Shown here piece after piece: positions 1-10,601 of a stretch of DNA of 64,000 nt. The notes beneath the pieces are model-generated. The model had not been told where the DNA came from. It made no database searches and was given only the letters and a program-made list of their open reading frames with translations. The stretch comes from Ailanthus altissimus (lineage: Eukaryota; Streptophyta; Magnoliopsida; Sapindales; Simaroubaceae). The first letter of the stretch is position 1. The number at the start of each line of letters is the position of its first letter. The position numbers were made by a program, and so were the translations under genes. The stretch is taken from NCBI GenBank assembly GCA_946807835.1, contig OX327683.1:15071001-15135000 (forward strand). The letters are read 5' to 3'.

Positions 1-519
1 ACTTTGAATTGATAGAAAATTTCATAAATTGAATTTTTAGTGAATTTATAAATATAACCCTAAAATTCTAAAATTTCCTGTGTTAACAATATGCTAAAGT
101 GACAAATAAGTTTTGGTCTGCTAAATGATCTATAAAAATTACGAATTTCTGTAATATGATATATTTATATGTCTAATATGATATATTCAAAATTAAACAT
201 TTAGATCAATGTGATAAAATTGTTATGATTTTTCGAAATTGTATCAGCTCACTATACTGTTTGATCAATAGTTTTTAAGCTATGAAATAAAATAGTTCTA
301 AAATACTTTTGGCAGGGGTTTTGAAGTAAAACATTTATCATGGATTTATATATGTATCAAGAGTAACTTTGTGTTATTTTTATAATTTTTGAGTTAGTAT
401 ATGATTTTATAAAATTCGGAGACTGAATATTGTTCAGTAAATATCTTGATCCCGCCAGAATAATAGTTTGAATTTAATGGTGTTTATGAAATGGATTGTG
501 TAGGAATTATGATATAATA
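1..519 (+). repeat. 5' LTR of the chromovirus, first visible segment
   Basis: This segment aligns along its length with about 17264-17770 of the 3' LTR, with scattered substitutions. It is cut at 519/520 by the copia insertion and resumes at 10602. Bases 515-519 (taata) are the left copy of the copia target-site duplication. No coding sequence is seen. Confidence 0.85.
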
Positions 520-2843
520 TGTTGTGTGATATGGTGTGTGATGTGTATAGATGTATATAATTTCAAAAATTAAATACGCAACGGAAGTATTTATACATAT
601 TAAACAATATGTAACATATTCAAGCATGTATGATCATTCAAGTACATATATATCTCATATATATATTTCATGCATGATATAAAATGAATAACAAATAAAT
701 AACCTACCCGGATATGAAGGTAGCTTTACAATTCTTCAAGAACTCCAAGCTTCAATTTGTTGAGCTCACCTTGAAGTGTTCCCTTGCACAATTCTAGTTC
801 ACAACTAAATCCGGTGGGATTGTGAAGCTAGAATGGCAGCCTTGAATTTTCAGCAAATGATTGTTTTAACACTTAAAACAATTTGTCCTTATGATTACTA
901 CCAAGAGATGAGAAGAATTAAGTGTTTTCTATAGTTCTTTACAACTCTATATGTTGTAGCTTGGTAAGCCTTTGCATTTTCTCTCAACACTTTGAGAAAA
1001 ACACTTAGGAAAAGCTCTCAATTCTCTCTCCTTTCTCCTAGAACGAATTTCACTCTATCTTGCACAAATTGAACTCTTTCAATTCTTTCTTAAGTGCAAA
1101 GAATGATTTCTCTTAGTGCTCCACCACAACTTAACCATGTTTGCCATTACAAACATTAATCTATCATATTTTTCACTCACCAATTTGATTCAACAAATTG
1201 AATCAATTTCTAGAGAGTAAATGGCATTTAATCAATGTTAAGTGGTTTTACCACTTCCTTAGTGCATCAATTAATAATTACTAAGTGGTAAACTTTCCTT
1301 ATTATTAATAACAAGTGCCTTCTCCATTAGTAAATGGTGTTTGCCACTTATTCCAATTAATAATAATAATTTGATTAATATATAAAATATTAATAATTCA
1401 AAACTATTTTGAATATTTACATTTACCATATATGTATTTACCAAGCAAGCTAAATAGGTAAATATATGGTAAATAATTTATGGAGCAAGATTATGTCACT
1501 TGTCAAATTCTTATTGGTTAACAACTCTTGTAAACCAATAATGTATTTTACCTTCAATTATTGACAAGTGAATAATAAAAGAAACCTTGAAACATTTTTC
1601 ATTTTTCTGGAAATTGTTGGATTAATTGTTCAATCCAATTCGCTGCCCCAGTGCACAACGAGTACACTTTATATTGTGGGACTCTCTAGGTCCATGCCCG
1701 ATTTGTCATATGAAACTATTTCACACGTCCGTGAACAATATCCCACACACATGTTATAGATATTACAAAACGGCGCATTAGACCATACAAGTTGAGGTTA
1801 TATCATATTCGTATAATTCTTCCATCATAAATATCCTAGAAGAGCAGAGATATAGATCAACACCGTCAAGTCTCCATGTGCTCAACCATAAACTTATCTC
1901 TAGATTAGTATTTCAATAAATAATATCCGTAAACACTTTTACGATATTATTTTTCCGTGAATAAAATTAATTCTTTGATATGTCTGCTTGTGGCCATAAG
2001 ACTTTCTGAAATACAATCTTAGAGTTACATGATATTTTACTCACCCAATTGAGTTGATGGATTCCATATCTATACACACCGGACTCCATGAGCATCGGAC
2101 CATACCCAGCGACACCCAGCAGTCAGACCATGAAAGGTATCTGACATGTGTGGAACCAAAGTATGATGGATCACTCACAAGTCCACCGTGGCACTCAGGT
2201 CTAAGGACCACGAATACTACTCAACTCAAAAGATCCTCCATTGACGGCTTTATGGGATGTCTATTGGAGATCTTTGTGAGTCTGTTCAATATTCAGTCCT
2301 TACTGAATACTTGTATCTCTATACGAGTTTCCACTAAACTCATGGTCTGCTAAGACTAACCATCTGGACTATCCAGATATAGACATACACTGATCTATAT
2401 TTATTAAGGTCTTCACTAACAGACCCGCATTAGTGAAGATAAATCAGAAACATTAAGTTTAAGAACATATTTGCATAACAACATTTCTTAGCACCATTTG
2501 CAACTGATTGCAACTACGTCATTACTAATATATTCTTAGGTCTTTGTCCCATTTCAGACAAGGCTCTAACTCTTTAGATTTTGCTAACTCTTATAACCTG
2601 ATAACTCTTATCAGTGCTATCTTTTAGCATTTATATATTTTAGCATTACTAACTCTTAGTTCTGATCTAAACTCCTTTAGATCAGATCTGAACTCTTTCA
2701 GATCATACAATGTCTAAAACGTTACAAGCATCTTACCATATTTGTATATAAAATAATTAGTGATATATTGAAATCATAATTGTATAAACATAAAGCAAAT
2801 ATTTATACACAAAAGGGATGGCACGTAAGCACAAATCCCAACA
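520..2843 (-). repeat. 3' LTR of the copia element
   Basis: The LTR is 2,324 bp, with plus-strand ends TGTTGTGTGATATGG and CAAATCCCAACA. In the sense (minus) orientation it starts at 2843. A TATA-like atttata (sense TATAAAT) lies at 2801-2807, only about 40 bp into the LTR. Short perfect hairpins cluster at 2599-2704. Two blocks, about 1640-1800 and 2054-2350, are conserved in the related solo LTRs of this window. The short open frames inside show no protein similarity I recognise and are treated as non-coding. Confidence 0.93.
2599..2704 (-). repeat. Cluster of short perfect hairpins in the copia LTR
   Basis: At least four inverted repeats with tiny loops lie side by side: 2599-2613 (stem TGATAA), 2615-2629 (stem TGCTA), 2663-2684 (9-bp stem TGATCTAAA, loop CTCC) and 2685-2704 (8-bp stem GATCTGAA, loop CTCT). 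The loops and flanks often contain CTC, or GAG on the sense strand. Similar clusters occur at the same relative place in the other LTRs of this family here. They may be enhancer palindromes or leader RNA hairpins; the sequence alone does not decide. Confidence 0.75.
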
Positions 2844-2858
2844 ACTCCCACTTGCTTT
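2844..2858 (-). other. Polypurine tract of the copia element
   Basis: On the minus strand the tract reads AAGCAAGTGGGAGT directly before the TGTTGGG start of the 3' LTR. This is the usual site of plus-strand priming and it fixes the minus orientation. Confidence 0.85.
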
Positions 2859-5800
2859 AGTGCCATTCACGATGGTATCTTATACCCATTGACTCCACAT
2901 GTCTTTCAAATATTTTTGGAGTTAAGACCTTAGTAAGTGGGTCCGCTACATTATTCATAGAGGCTACTCTATGAACTATTACATCTCCTCTAGCCAAGAT
3001 TTCTCTTATGATATGGTATTTTCTTTCCACATATTTAGACTTTTGGTGTGCTCTTGGCTCTTTTGCTTGTGCAATGGCTTCGTTGTTATCGCAGAACAAT
3101 GGTATAGGATCCATTGAACTCGGAACTATTCAAGTTTAGCGATAAATTTGCGTATCCAAACCGCTTCTTTTGCTGCTTCTGATGCTGCAATATATTCTAC
3201 CTCTGTTTTGGAATCAGCGGTTGATGACTATTTGTTACTCTTCCAACTGACTGCAGCACCATTGAGAATGAATACATATCCAGATGTAGACTTTCTATCA
3301 TCTAGATCAGATTGGAAATCTGAATCTGTGTATCCTCTCAACACTAGGTCATTTTCTCCATAAATCAAAAACTTGTCCTTAGTACCCTTAAGATATTTTA
3401 GGACATGTTTCACTGCCATCCAATGGCCTTCGCCTGGATCAGACTGATAGCGGCTTGTAACACTTACAGCCATACTGATATCAGGTCTCGTACACATCAT
3501 GGCATACATCAGACTTCCCACAGCTGATGCATAAGGTATATTAGACATTCTAACCTTTTCATCTTCACTCTAAGGACACATTTTCCTCGAAAGATGAATG
3601 CTATGTCTAAAAGGTATGTTAACTGTCTTACAGTTACTGAAACTATACCTTTCCAAGACATTATCTATGTACGATGATTGAGAGAGTCCTATAAGCCTCC
3701 TAGCTCTATCTCTATAAAGCTTTATACCTAGTATATAGGAAGCCTCTCCCAAATCCTTCATGGAGAAATTCTTACTTAGGTAACTTTTGACTGATTGCAA
3801 CATACCAATATCGTTTCCGATAATGAGTATGTCATCCACATATAGAACCAAGAAGACTACCATACTCCCACTGCTCTTTTTATACACACATGATTCTTTT
3901 TCGTTCTTGATGAAACCAGACCCTCTGATTACCTCATCAAAACGAAGATTCTAGCTTCGGGAAGCTTGCTTAAGTCCATAGATAGACTTCTTCAGTTTAC
4001 ATATTATACCAGAAGTTTGGCTGGATGTAAAACCTTCGGGTTGTTCCATATAGATTTCTTCCTCAAGATATCCATTTAAGAACGTTGTTTTCACATCCAT
4101 TTGCCAAATTTCATAGTCATAATACGCAGCAATTGCTAGTAAAATCTGAATTGACTTAAGTATCGCTACTGGTGAGAATGTTTCCTCATAGTCGATCCCA
4201 GATCGTTGAGTATAACCTTTCGCCACTAATCGGGCTTTGAAAGTCTCCACTTTCCCATCGAGCCCACGCTTCCGCTTGTAGATACATTTACAACCGATAG
4301 GAACAATTCCTTCAGGAAGCTCAACCAAGTCCCAGACTTGATTGTGATGCATAGAGTCAATTTCAGATTTCATGGCCTCTTGCCATTTTCCCAAATCGAT
4401 GTCCAACATCGCCTCTTTGTAAGTTAAAGGATCCTTTTCTTCAATCAAGAAAACATCAAGAGCACCTTTAGATATGGAACCATACCTTTCAGGTGGCCTT
4501 AATATCCTTTCTGACTTACGTGGAGGGTGTGTCAAAGGTATTCTGCTTGATTGAGCATGAAGTTCCATTGTTGGTTCATTTTCATTCGATTGAGTTCATC
4601 TAACTCAATCTTTCTACAATCTCCACGATTCAAGAGAAACTCTTTCTCTAGAAAAGTGGCATAACGAGATACAAATACGTTTCGTTCCTCTGGATCATAG
4701 AATTGGTATCCCATTGAATTCTTGGGATATCCAATGAACCTGTACTTGTAACCTTTAGGTGCAAGTTTATCCTGTTGCGTAACTTTTACGTAAGCAGGAC
4801 AACCCCAAATCTTAACATATTTAAGACTTGGTTTCCTTCCAGTCCATATCTCATGTGGAGTGGATGGAATGGCTTTTGATGGAACTCTATTTAATAAATG
4901 AGCAGCAGTTTCTAGTGCATATCCCCACAGATATTCAAGGAGATCAGTGAAGCTCATCATCGATCGAACCATATCCAATAAAGTCTGATTCCTCCTCTCC
5001 GAAACACCATTGTGTTGTGGAGTACCTGGAGGACTATACTAAGCGAGAATCCCATTCTCTTTTAAATAATCTGAAAATTCACTGCTCATGTATTCAACCC
5101 CCTCGATCTGATCTAAGGCATTTGATATACATTCCGGTTTGTTTCTCTACTTCATTTCAAAACTCTTTGAACTTTTCAAAAGTTTCTGACTTGTGTTTGA
5201 TAAGAAACACATATCCATATCGTGACAGATCATCGATAAAGACAACAAAGTATCGAAAATCACCCATAGCAGTGTGATTCATTGGACCACATACATCACT
5301 ATGTATTAGTTCCAATAAATTAGTGGCACGGTGTCCAACACCAATAAATGGAGCCTTGGTCATTTTTCCTTGAATACAAGATTCACAAACTGGATATGAT
5401 TCTATGGTCAGATCAGGTATCCGACCATCCTTAACCAGACGGGATAGACGTCTTACCCCTATATGACCTAATCTCATATGCCACAATTCTGTATCATTTA
5501 AAATTCCCGCACTATTTTTAGCATTCACTTGTACATTCATGACATTTTCTGTTGTATCTAATATGTAATGCCCATTTATCAACTGACATGCAGCTAACAA
5601 AACATTATTCAAATCATACAAGCATAAGGAACGATTCCTAACACGCATATGATATCCTTCATTGTCCAATACAGGAATTGAAATAATTTGCCGGATAATG
5701 TTTGGCACATAATAACAATTATTCAATACAACAATTTTATTACATGGAAGCATCAAATTGAAACATCCAATAGCCTCGACCTGTAGGAAATCTCCATTTC

Positions 5801-6797
5801 CAACACGAAGCTGTACTTCTCCTGGTTGTAACTTTTTAACTTCTTTCAGACCCTACAACACATTGCAGATGTGAAAAGGATAAGCGGTATCTAATACCCA
5901 ACCAAAGCTAGCATCAAATGCTAAGGAAATATCAATAAAAGGCAAGTGTATACCTGATGGTGTCTTCTTAATCATGGCAAGGTACTTTGGGCAGTTTCGC
6001 TTCCAATGCCCATCCTCACTGCAATGGAAACATTTTCCACTTGCTTTGTTCTTTCGTGGGTGCTTGGATATGTATTGCTTTCGAGGACCCATTCTAGGTG
6101 CATGCATTACTTTCTGTTTATTCTTTCCTTTGAACTTCTTAGAAATCCTTCGGGTAGATGATGAAGCACCCTGAACATAGAGGACCGAGCCCCCTTTGTT
6201 CATGTCCTCCTGAGCAGTTATTAGCATGTTATGCAGTTCAGCATAAGTAGGAGTCAATCCTTGCATATTGTAATTCATTATGAACGGTGCAAATGACCCT
6301 GGAAGTGATTGGAGAATCAAACTATTCCCCAATCCATTGCTCAGTATGAGATCCATGGTCTCCAGCCTCTCAATGTATGAAATCATTTTGAGGACATGAG
6401 GACTTACTGGACTGCCCCCGGGGAGTTTAGCTTGAAAAAGCGATTTGGCAACCCTATACATTTCAAATTGAGGTCGGTCACCAAATAACTCTTTCAGGTG
6501 GAGCATGATACTCCCAGCATTGTCCATGTGGACATGCTCCCTTTGGAGCTCCGTAGACATAGACCCGAGAATGTACGATTTGACTTTCAAATCGTCATCC
6601 AACCATTTCCGATATGTCTCCTTTTCTACTGGGGAAGCATTATCAGAAATAGCTTGTGGCATGCGCTGATCAATAACATATCCAAGCTTTTCAGAATCTA
6701 GAACTATTCTGAGATTCATAAGCCAATTAGCATAATTTTCTGCACCTTTTAGTTCGTGCGCATCAAGGATGCGAGCTAAAGTGTTGTTTGAAGCCAT
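2857..6797 (-). pseudogene. Copia gag-pol polyprotein, disabled
   Basis: This is one long copia polyprotein read leftward from the ATG at 6797. An in-frame ATG 16 codons upstream (6845) is less likely, because family members start MASNN-like. GAG (about 6797-5950) has the zinc knuckle CFHCSEDGHWKRNC (CX2CX4HX4C). Protease follows near 5890, where the catalytic triplet reads DTA instead of DTG or DSG. Integrase (about 5600-4700) keeps its zinc-binding region and the DDE acidic residues, including HNGVSERRNQTL. Reverse transcriptase (about 4400-3600) keeps YVDD. RNase H (about 3500-2857) keeps YTDSDF and DPLTK. Stops lie at 5853-5855, 5157-5159, 5039-5041, 3951-3953, 3570-3572 and 3228-3230. 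Frame changes occur near 4560 and 3130. No functional product is expected. Confidence 0.95.
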
Positions 6798-7018
6798 TTG
6801 ATCTTCACAAGACAAAAGAAAAAAGATGTTAGCATAATATTTCAATCACTAATAAATAACGTTTTAGATCATGGGTATAACAGTTATACAATTTTTAATC
6901 TAAAAATGCCCTCCCACTATTTTACGTAATCCCTTTAATCTCTCAAACGGGAAAACGATAGTTTAAGAATTCTTTAAACTATATAGTGAGAAGTGGATCC
7001 CTTTGGCATTTACTTCAG

Positions 7019-7312
7019 CCGCACACTATAGCGATCTAGGCCTTAGTAAACCCAAAAAGTAGACAACTCTTATCAATTGCATCTCATGCAACTCTTAACA
7101 CTTGATCCTAAACACATCTTATCCGCACACTTTAGCGATCTAGGATAAGTGTATTCCATATTTACTTATCAATCATTAAATATATGTTATTGTTATTAAC
7201 CGCACACTTTAGCGATCTAGGGTAATACTTTAACATATATTTATCACATCTAATGTTTAAACGGTATAGCCCAAGTCACACCAATCAATCCCTCACACTT
7301 TAGCGATCTTGG
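7019..7312 (-). repeat. Fourfold 22-bp motif in the copia leader
   Basis: The motif CCGCACACTTTAGCGATCTA followed by GG occurs at 7019-7040, 7123-7144, 7200-7221 and 7291-7312, with one to three changes per copy. The spacing is 104, 77 and 91 bp and the DNA between copies is unrelated. It lies between the primer-binding site and gag, that is, in the untranslated leader of the genomic RNA. A role in packaging, dimerisation or translation is conceivable but not shown. Confidence 0.85.
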
Positions 7313-7619
7313 AAAAGAATCGAAGTGACTTGTCTAATACCGTATTGATAAGACGGATCATTTTTAACATTATCACATAATGAAAATATTGCAATCTGAT
7401 TAAGAGAGATTTTATTACATACTCATTTCATCCAAATGAATAATATATATCATTTATACATAAAGAAATACGCAATCACAACTAACCCTCACCAATAGGG
7501 CTCCCATTGTGATTATCAGCGTATTTTAATGATCACATCATGTTATGAGAACTATTGAAGTACATTACAACAATAAAATAAGTCAAAACATGATAAATAA
7601 ATTAAAAAAAATTTCCAGA

Positions 7620-8040
7620 AACAGTGATGAACGCTGCGGCGCTGAAAAACAGGCGCTGCAGCATTCATGAAATTAATCTGGGCGCGGGGGCGCCCAGAAG
7701 TAAGCGCCATGGCGCTGACCAAATAGCGGGCTGGCGCTGCAGCGCCTCGGCGCTGGCCATAATATCATCCGGCGCTGCAGCGCCCATATCCCAGCGCCTC
7801 AGCGCTCAATTCCAGTATGTGGGCGCCGCAGCGCTCATAGCCTGTCGCCGGGGCGCTAGCCAAAATTAGGCTGACACCGCAGCGACGTTAAGCTAGCGCC
7901 TCAGCGCTGAATTCCAGTATATGGGCGCTGCAACGCTGATATCCTGTCGCCGAGGCACTGGCCAAAATTAGGCTGGCGCCGCAGCGACTGTCAGCTAGCG
8001 CCTCAGCGCTGGACACTGTTACTGTGTCCGGTGCACTAAA
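7620..8040 (-). repeat. GC-rich tandem repeat in the copia leader, 102-bp period
   Basis: This is a GC-rich island in a strongly AT-rich element. The landmark AGCGCCTCAGCGCT recurs at 7793, 7895 and 7997, giving a period of 102 bp over about two and a half units, with shorter GGCGCTGCAGCGCC-like units to the left (7630-7790). The units are full of GCGC palindromes. It sits in the 5' leader, roughly 240-660 nt after the primer-binding site. The open frames here are by-products of the composition, not genes. Confidence 0.85.
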
Positions 8041-8263
8041 ATCAATTTTCTTCTGTTCCGGCACCCAAATCAACCGATTTAAAACATGATCAAATATCAT
8101 ATAAACAATTTTAAACACCAACATATTCAAGAATTCTTAAAATATCAACATGTTCAATCTTAAACATCAACATGCTTGAAATCAAACATCATCATGTTGT
8201 TCATCAATATAACATCAACATGTTAACCACAACAACATCAAACAGCAAACACCATATCAGCAT

Positions 8264-8275
8264 GCTCTGATACCA
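8264..8275 (-). other. Primer-binding site of the copia element
   Basis: On the minus strand the site reads TGGTATCAGAGC, complementary to the 3' end of initiator methionine tRNA. It is two bases from the 5' LTR end at 8278. It fixes the element's orientation. Confidence 0.95.
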
Positions 8276-8277
8276 CT

Positions 8278-10601
8278 TGTTGTGTGATATGGTGTGTGAT
8301 GTGTATAGATGTATATAATTTCAAAAATTAAATACGCAACGGAAGTATTCATATATATTAAACAATATGTAACATATTCAAGCATGTATGATCATTCAAG
8401 TACATATATATCTCATATATATATTTCATGCATGATATAAAATGAATAACAAATAAATAACCTACCCGGATATGAAGGTAGCTTTACAATTCTTCAAGAA
8501 CTCCAAGCTTCAATTTGTTGAGCTCACCTTGAAGTGTTTTCTTGCACAATTCTAGTTCACAACTAAATCCGGTGGGATTGTGAAGCTAGAATGGCAGCCT
8601 TGAATTTCTAGCAAATGATTGTTTTAACACTTAAAATAATTTGTCCTTATGATTACTACCAAGAGATGAGAAGAATTAGGTGTTTTCTATAGTTCTTTAC
8701 AACTCTATATGTTGTAGCTTGGTAAGCCTTTGCATTTTCTCTCAACACTTTAAGAAAAACACTTAGGAAAAGCTCTCAATTCTCTCTCATTTCTCCTAGA
8801 ACGAATTTCACTCTATCTTGCACAAATTGAACTCTTTCAATTCTTTCTTAAGTGCAAAGAATGATTTCTCTTAGTGCTCCACCACCACTTAACCATGTTT
8901 GCCATTACAAATATTAATTTATCATATTTTTCACTCACCAATTTGATTCAACCAATTGAATCAATTTCTAGAGAGTAAATGGCATTTAATCAATGTTAAG
9001 TAGTTTTACCACTTCCTTAGTGCATCAATTAATAATTACTAAGTGGTAAACTTTCCTTATTATTAATAACAAGTGCATTCTCCATTAGTAAATGGTGTTT
9101 GCCACTTATTCCAATTAATAATAATAATTTGATTAATATATAAAATATTAATAATTTAAAACTATTTTGAATATTTACATTTACCATATATGTATTTACC
9201 AAGCAAGGTAAATAGGTAAATACATGGTAAATAATTTATGGAGCAAGATTATGTCACTTGTCAAATTCTTATTGGTTAACAACTCTTGTAAACCAATAAT
9301 GTATTTTACCTTCAATTATTGACAAGTGAATAATAAAAGAAATCTTGAAACATTTTTCATTTTTCTGGAAATTGTTGGATTAATTGTTCAATCCAATTCG
9401 CCGCCCCAGTGCACAACGAGTACACTTCATATTGTGAGACTCTCTAGGTCCATGCCCGATTTGTCATATGAAACTATTTCACACGTCCGTGAACAATGTC
9501 CCACACACATGTTACAGATATTACAAAACGGCGCATTAGACCATACAAGTTGAGGTTATATCATATTCGTATAATCTTTCCATCATAAATATCCTAGAAG
9601 AGCGGAGATATAGATCAACACCGTCAAGTCTCCATGTGCTCAACCATAAACTTATCTCTAGATTAGTATTTCAATAAATAATATCCGTAAACACTTTTAC
9701 GATGTTATTTTTCCGAGAATAAAATTAATTCTTGGATATGTCTGCTTGTGGCCATAAGACTTTCTGAAATACAATCTTAGAGTTACATGATATTTTACTC
9801 ACCCAATTGAGTTGATGGATCCCATATCTATACACACCGGACTCCATGATCATCGGACCTTACCCAGCGACACCCAGCGGTCAGACCATGAAAGGTATCT
9901 GACATGTGTGGAACCAAAGTATGATGGATCACTCACAAGTCCACCGTGGCACTCAGGTCTAAGGACCACGAATACTACTCAACTCGAAAGATCCTCCATT
10001 AACGGCTTTATGGGATGTCTATTGGAGATCTTTGTGAGTCTGTTCAATATTCAGTCCTTACTGAATACTTGTATCTCTATACGAGTTTCCACTAAACTCA
10101 TGGTCTGCTAAGACTAACCATCTGGACTATCCAGATATAGACATACACTGATCTATATTTATTAAGGTCTTCACTAACAGACCCGCATTAGTGAAGATAG
10201 ATCAGAAACATTAAGTTTAAGAACATATTTGCATAACAACATTTCTTAGCACCATTTACAACTGATTGCAACTACGTCATTACTAATATATTCTTAGGTC
10301 TTTGTCCCATTTCAGACAAGGCTCTAACTCTTTAGATTTTGCTAACTCTTATAACCTGATAACTCTTATCAGTGCTATCTTTTAGCATTTATATATTTTA
10401 GCATTACTAACTCTTAGTTCTGATCTAAACTCCTTTAGATCAGATTTGAACTCTTTCAGATCATACAATGTCTAAAACGTTACAAGCATCTTACCATATT
10501 TGTATATAAAATAATTAGTGATATATTGAAATCATAATTATATAAATATAAAGCAAATATTTATACACAAAAGGGATGGCACGTAAGCACAAATCCCAAC
10601 A
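8278..10601 (-). repeat. 5' LTR of the copia element
   Basis: The LTR is 2,324 bp, the same length as the partner LTR and about 98% identical by eye. The right TSD copy taata follows at 10602-10606, after which the interrupted chromovirus LTR resumes. The hairpin cluster corresponding to 2599-2704 is present near 10357-10462, with one stem base changed. Confidence 0.94.

Larger units (their letters stand above)
520..10601 (-). mobile_element. Nearly complete Ty1/copia retrotransposon with long LTRs
   Basis: The element is 10,082 bp and is flanked by a perfect 5-bp duplication, taata, at 515-519 and 10602-10606. Two LTRs of 2,324 bp each (520-2843 and 8278-10601) begin TG and end CA on the plus strand. 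The primer-binding site sits beside the right LTR and the polypurine tract beside the left one, so the element is transcribed on the minus strand, with the right LTR as its 5' LTR. Comparing the LTRs by eye gives roughly 45 differences, about 2%, so the insertion is recent compared with the others here. The polyprotein order is GAG, PR, INT, RT, RNase H, which defines copia. It is no longer autonomous because of several stops and at least two frameshifts. Confidence 0.95.

Noticed and set aside
1568..2353. Two open frames in the copia LTR, repeated at 9326-10111
   Set aside because: They are the same LTR sequence twice. The frames are not kept in the related solo LTRs and have no domain, so they are treated as non-coding.
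7624..8130. Open frames of about 80 codons on both strands in the GC-rich leader
   Set aside because: They come from the GC-rich tandem repeat read in all frames. They lie upstream of gag and show repeat-derived composition only.
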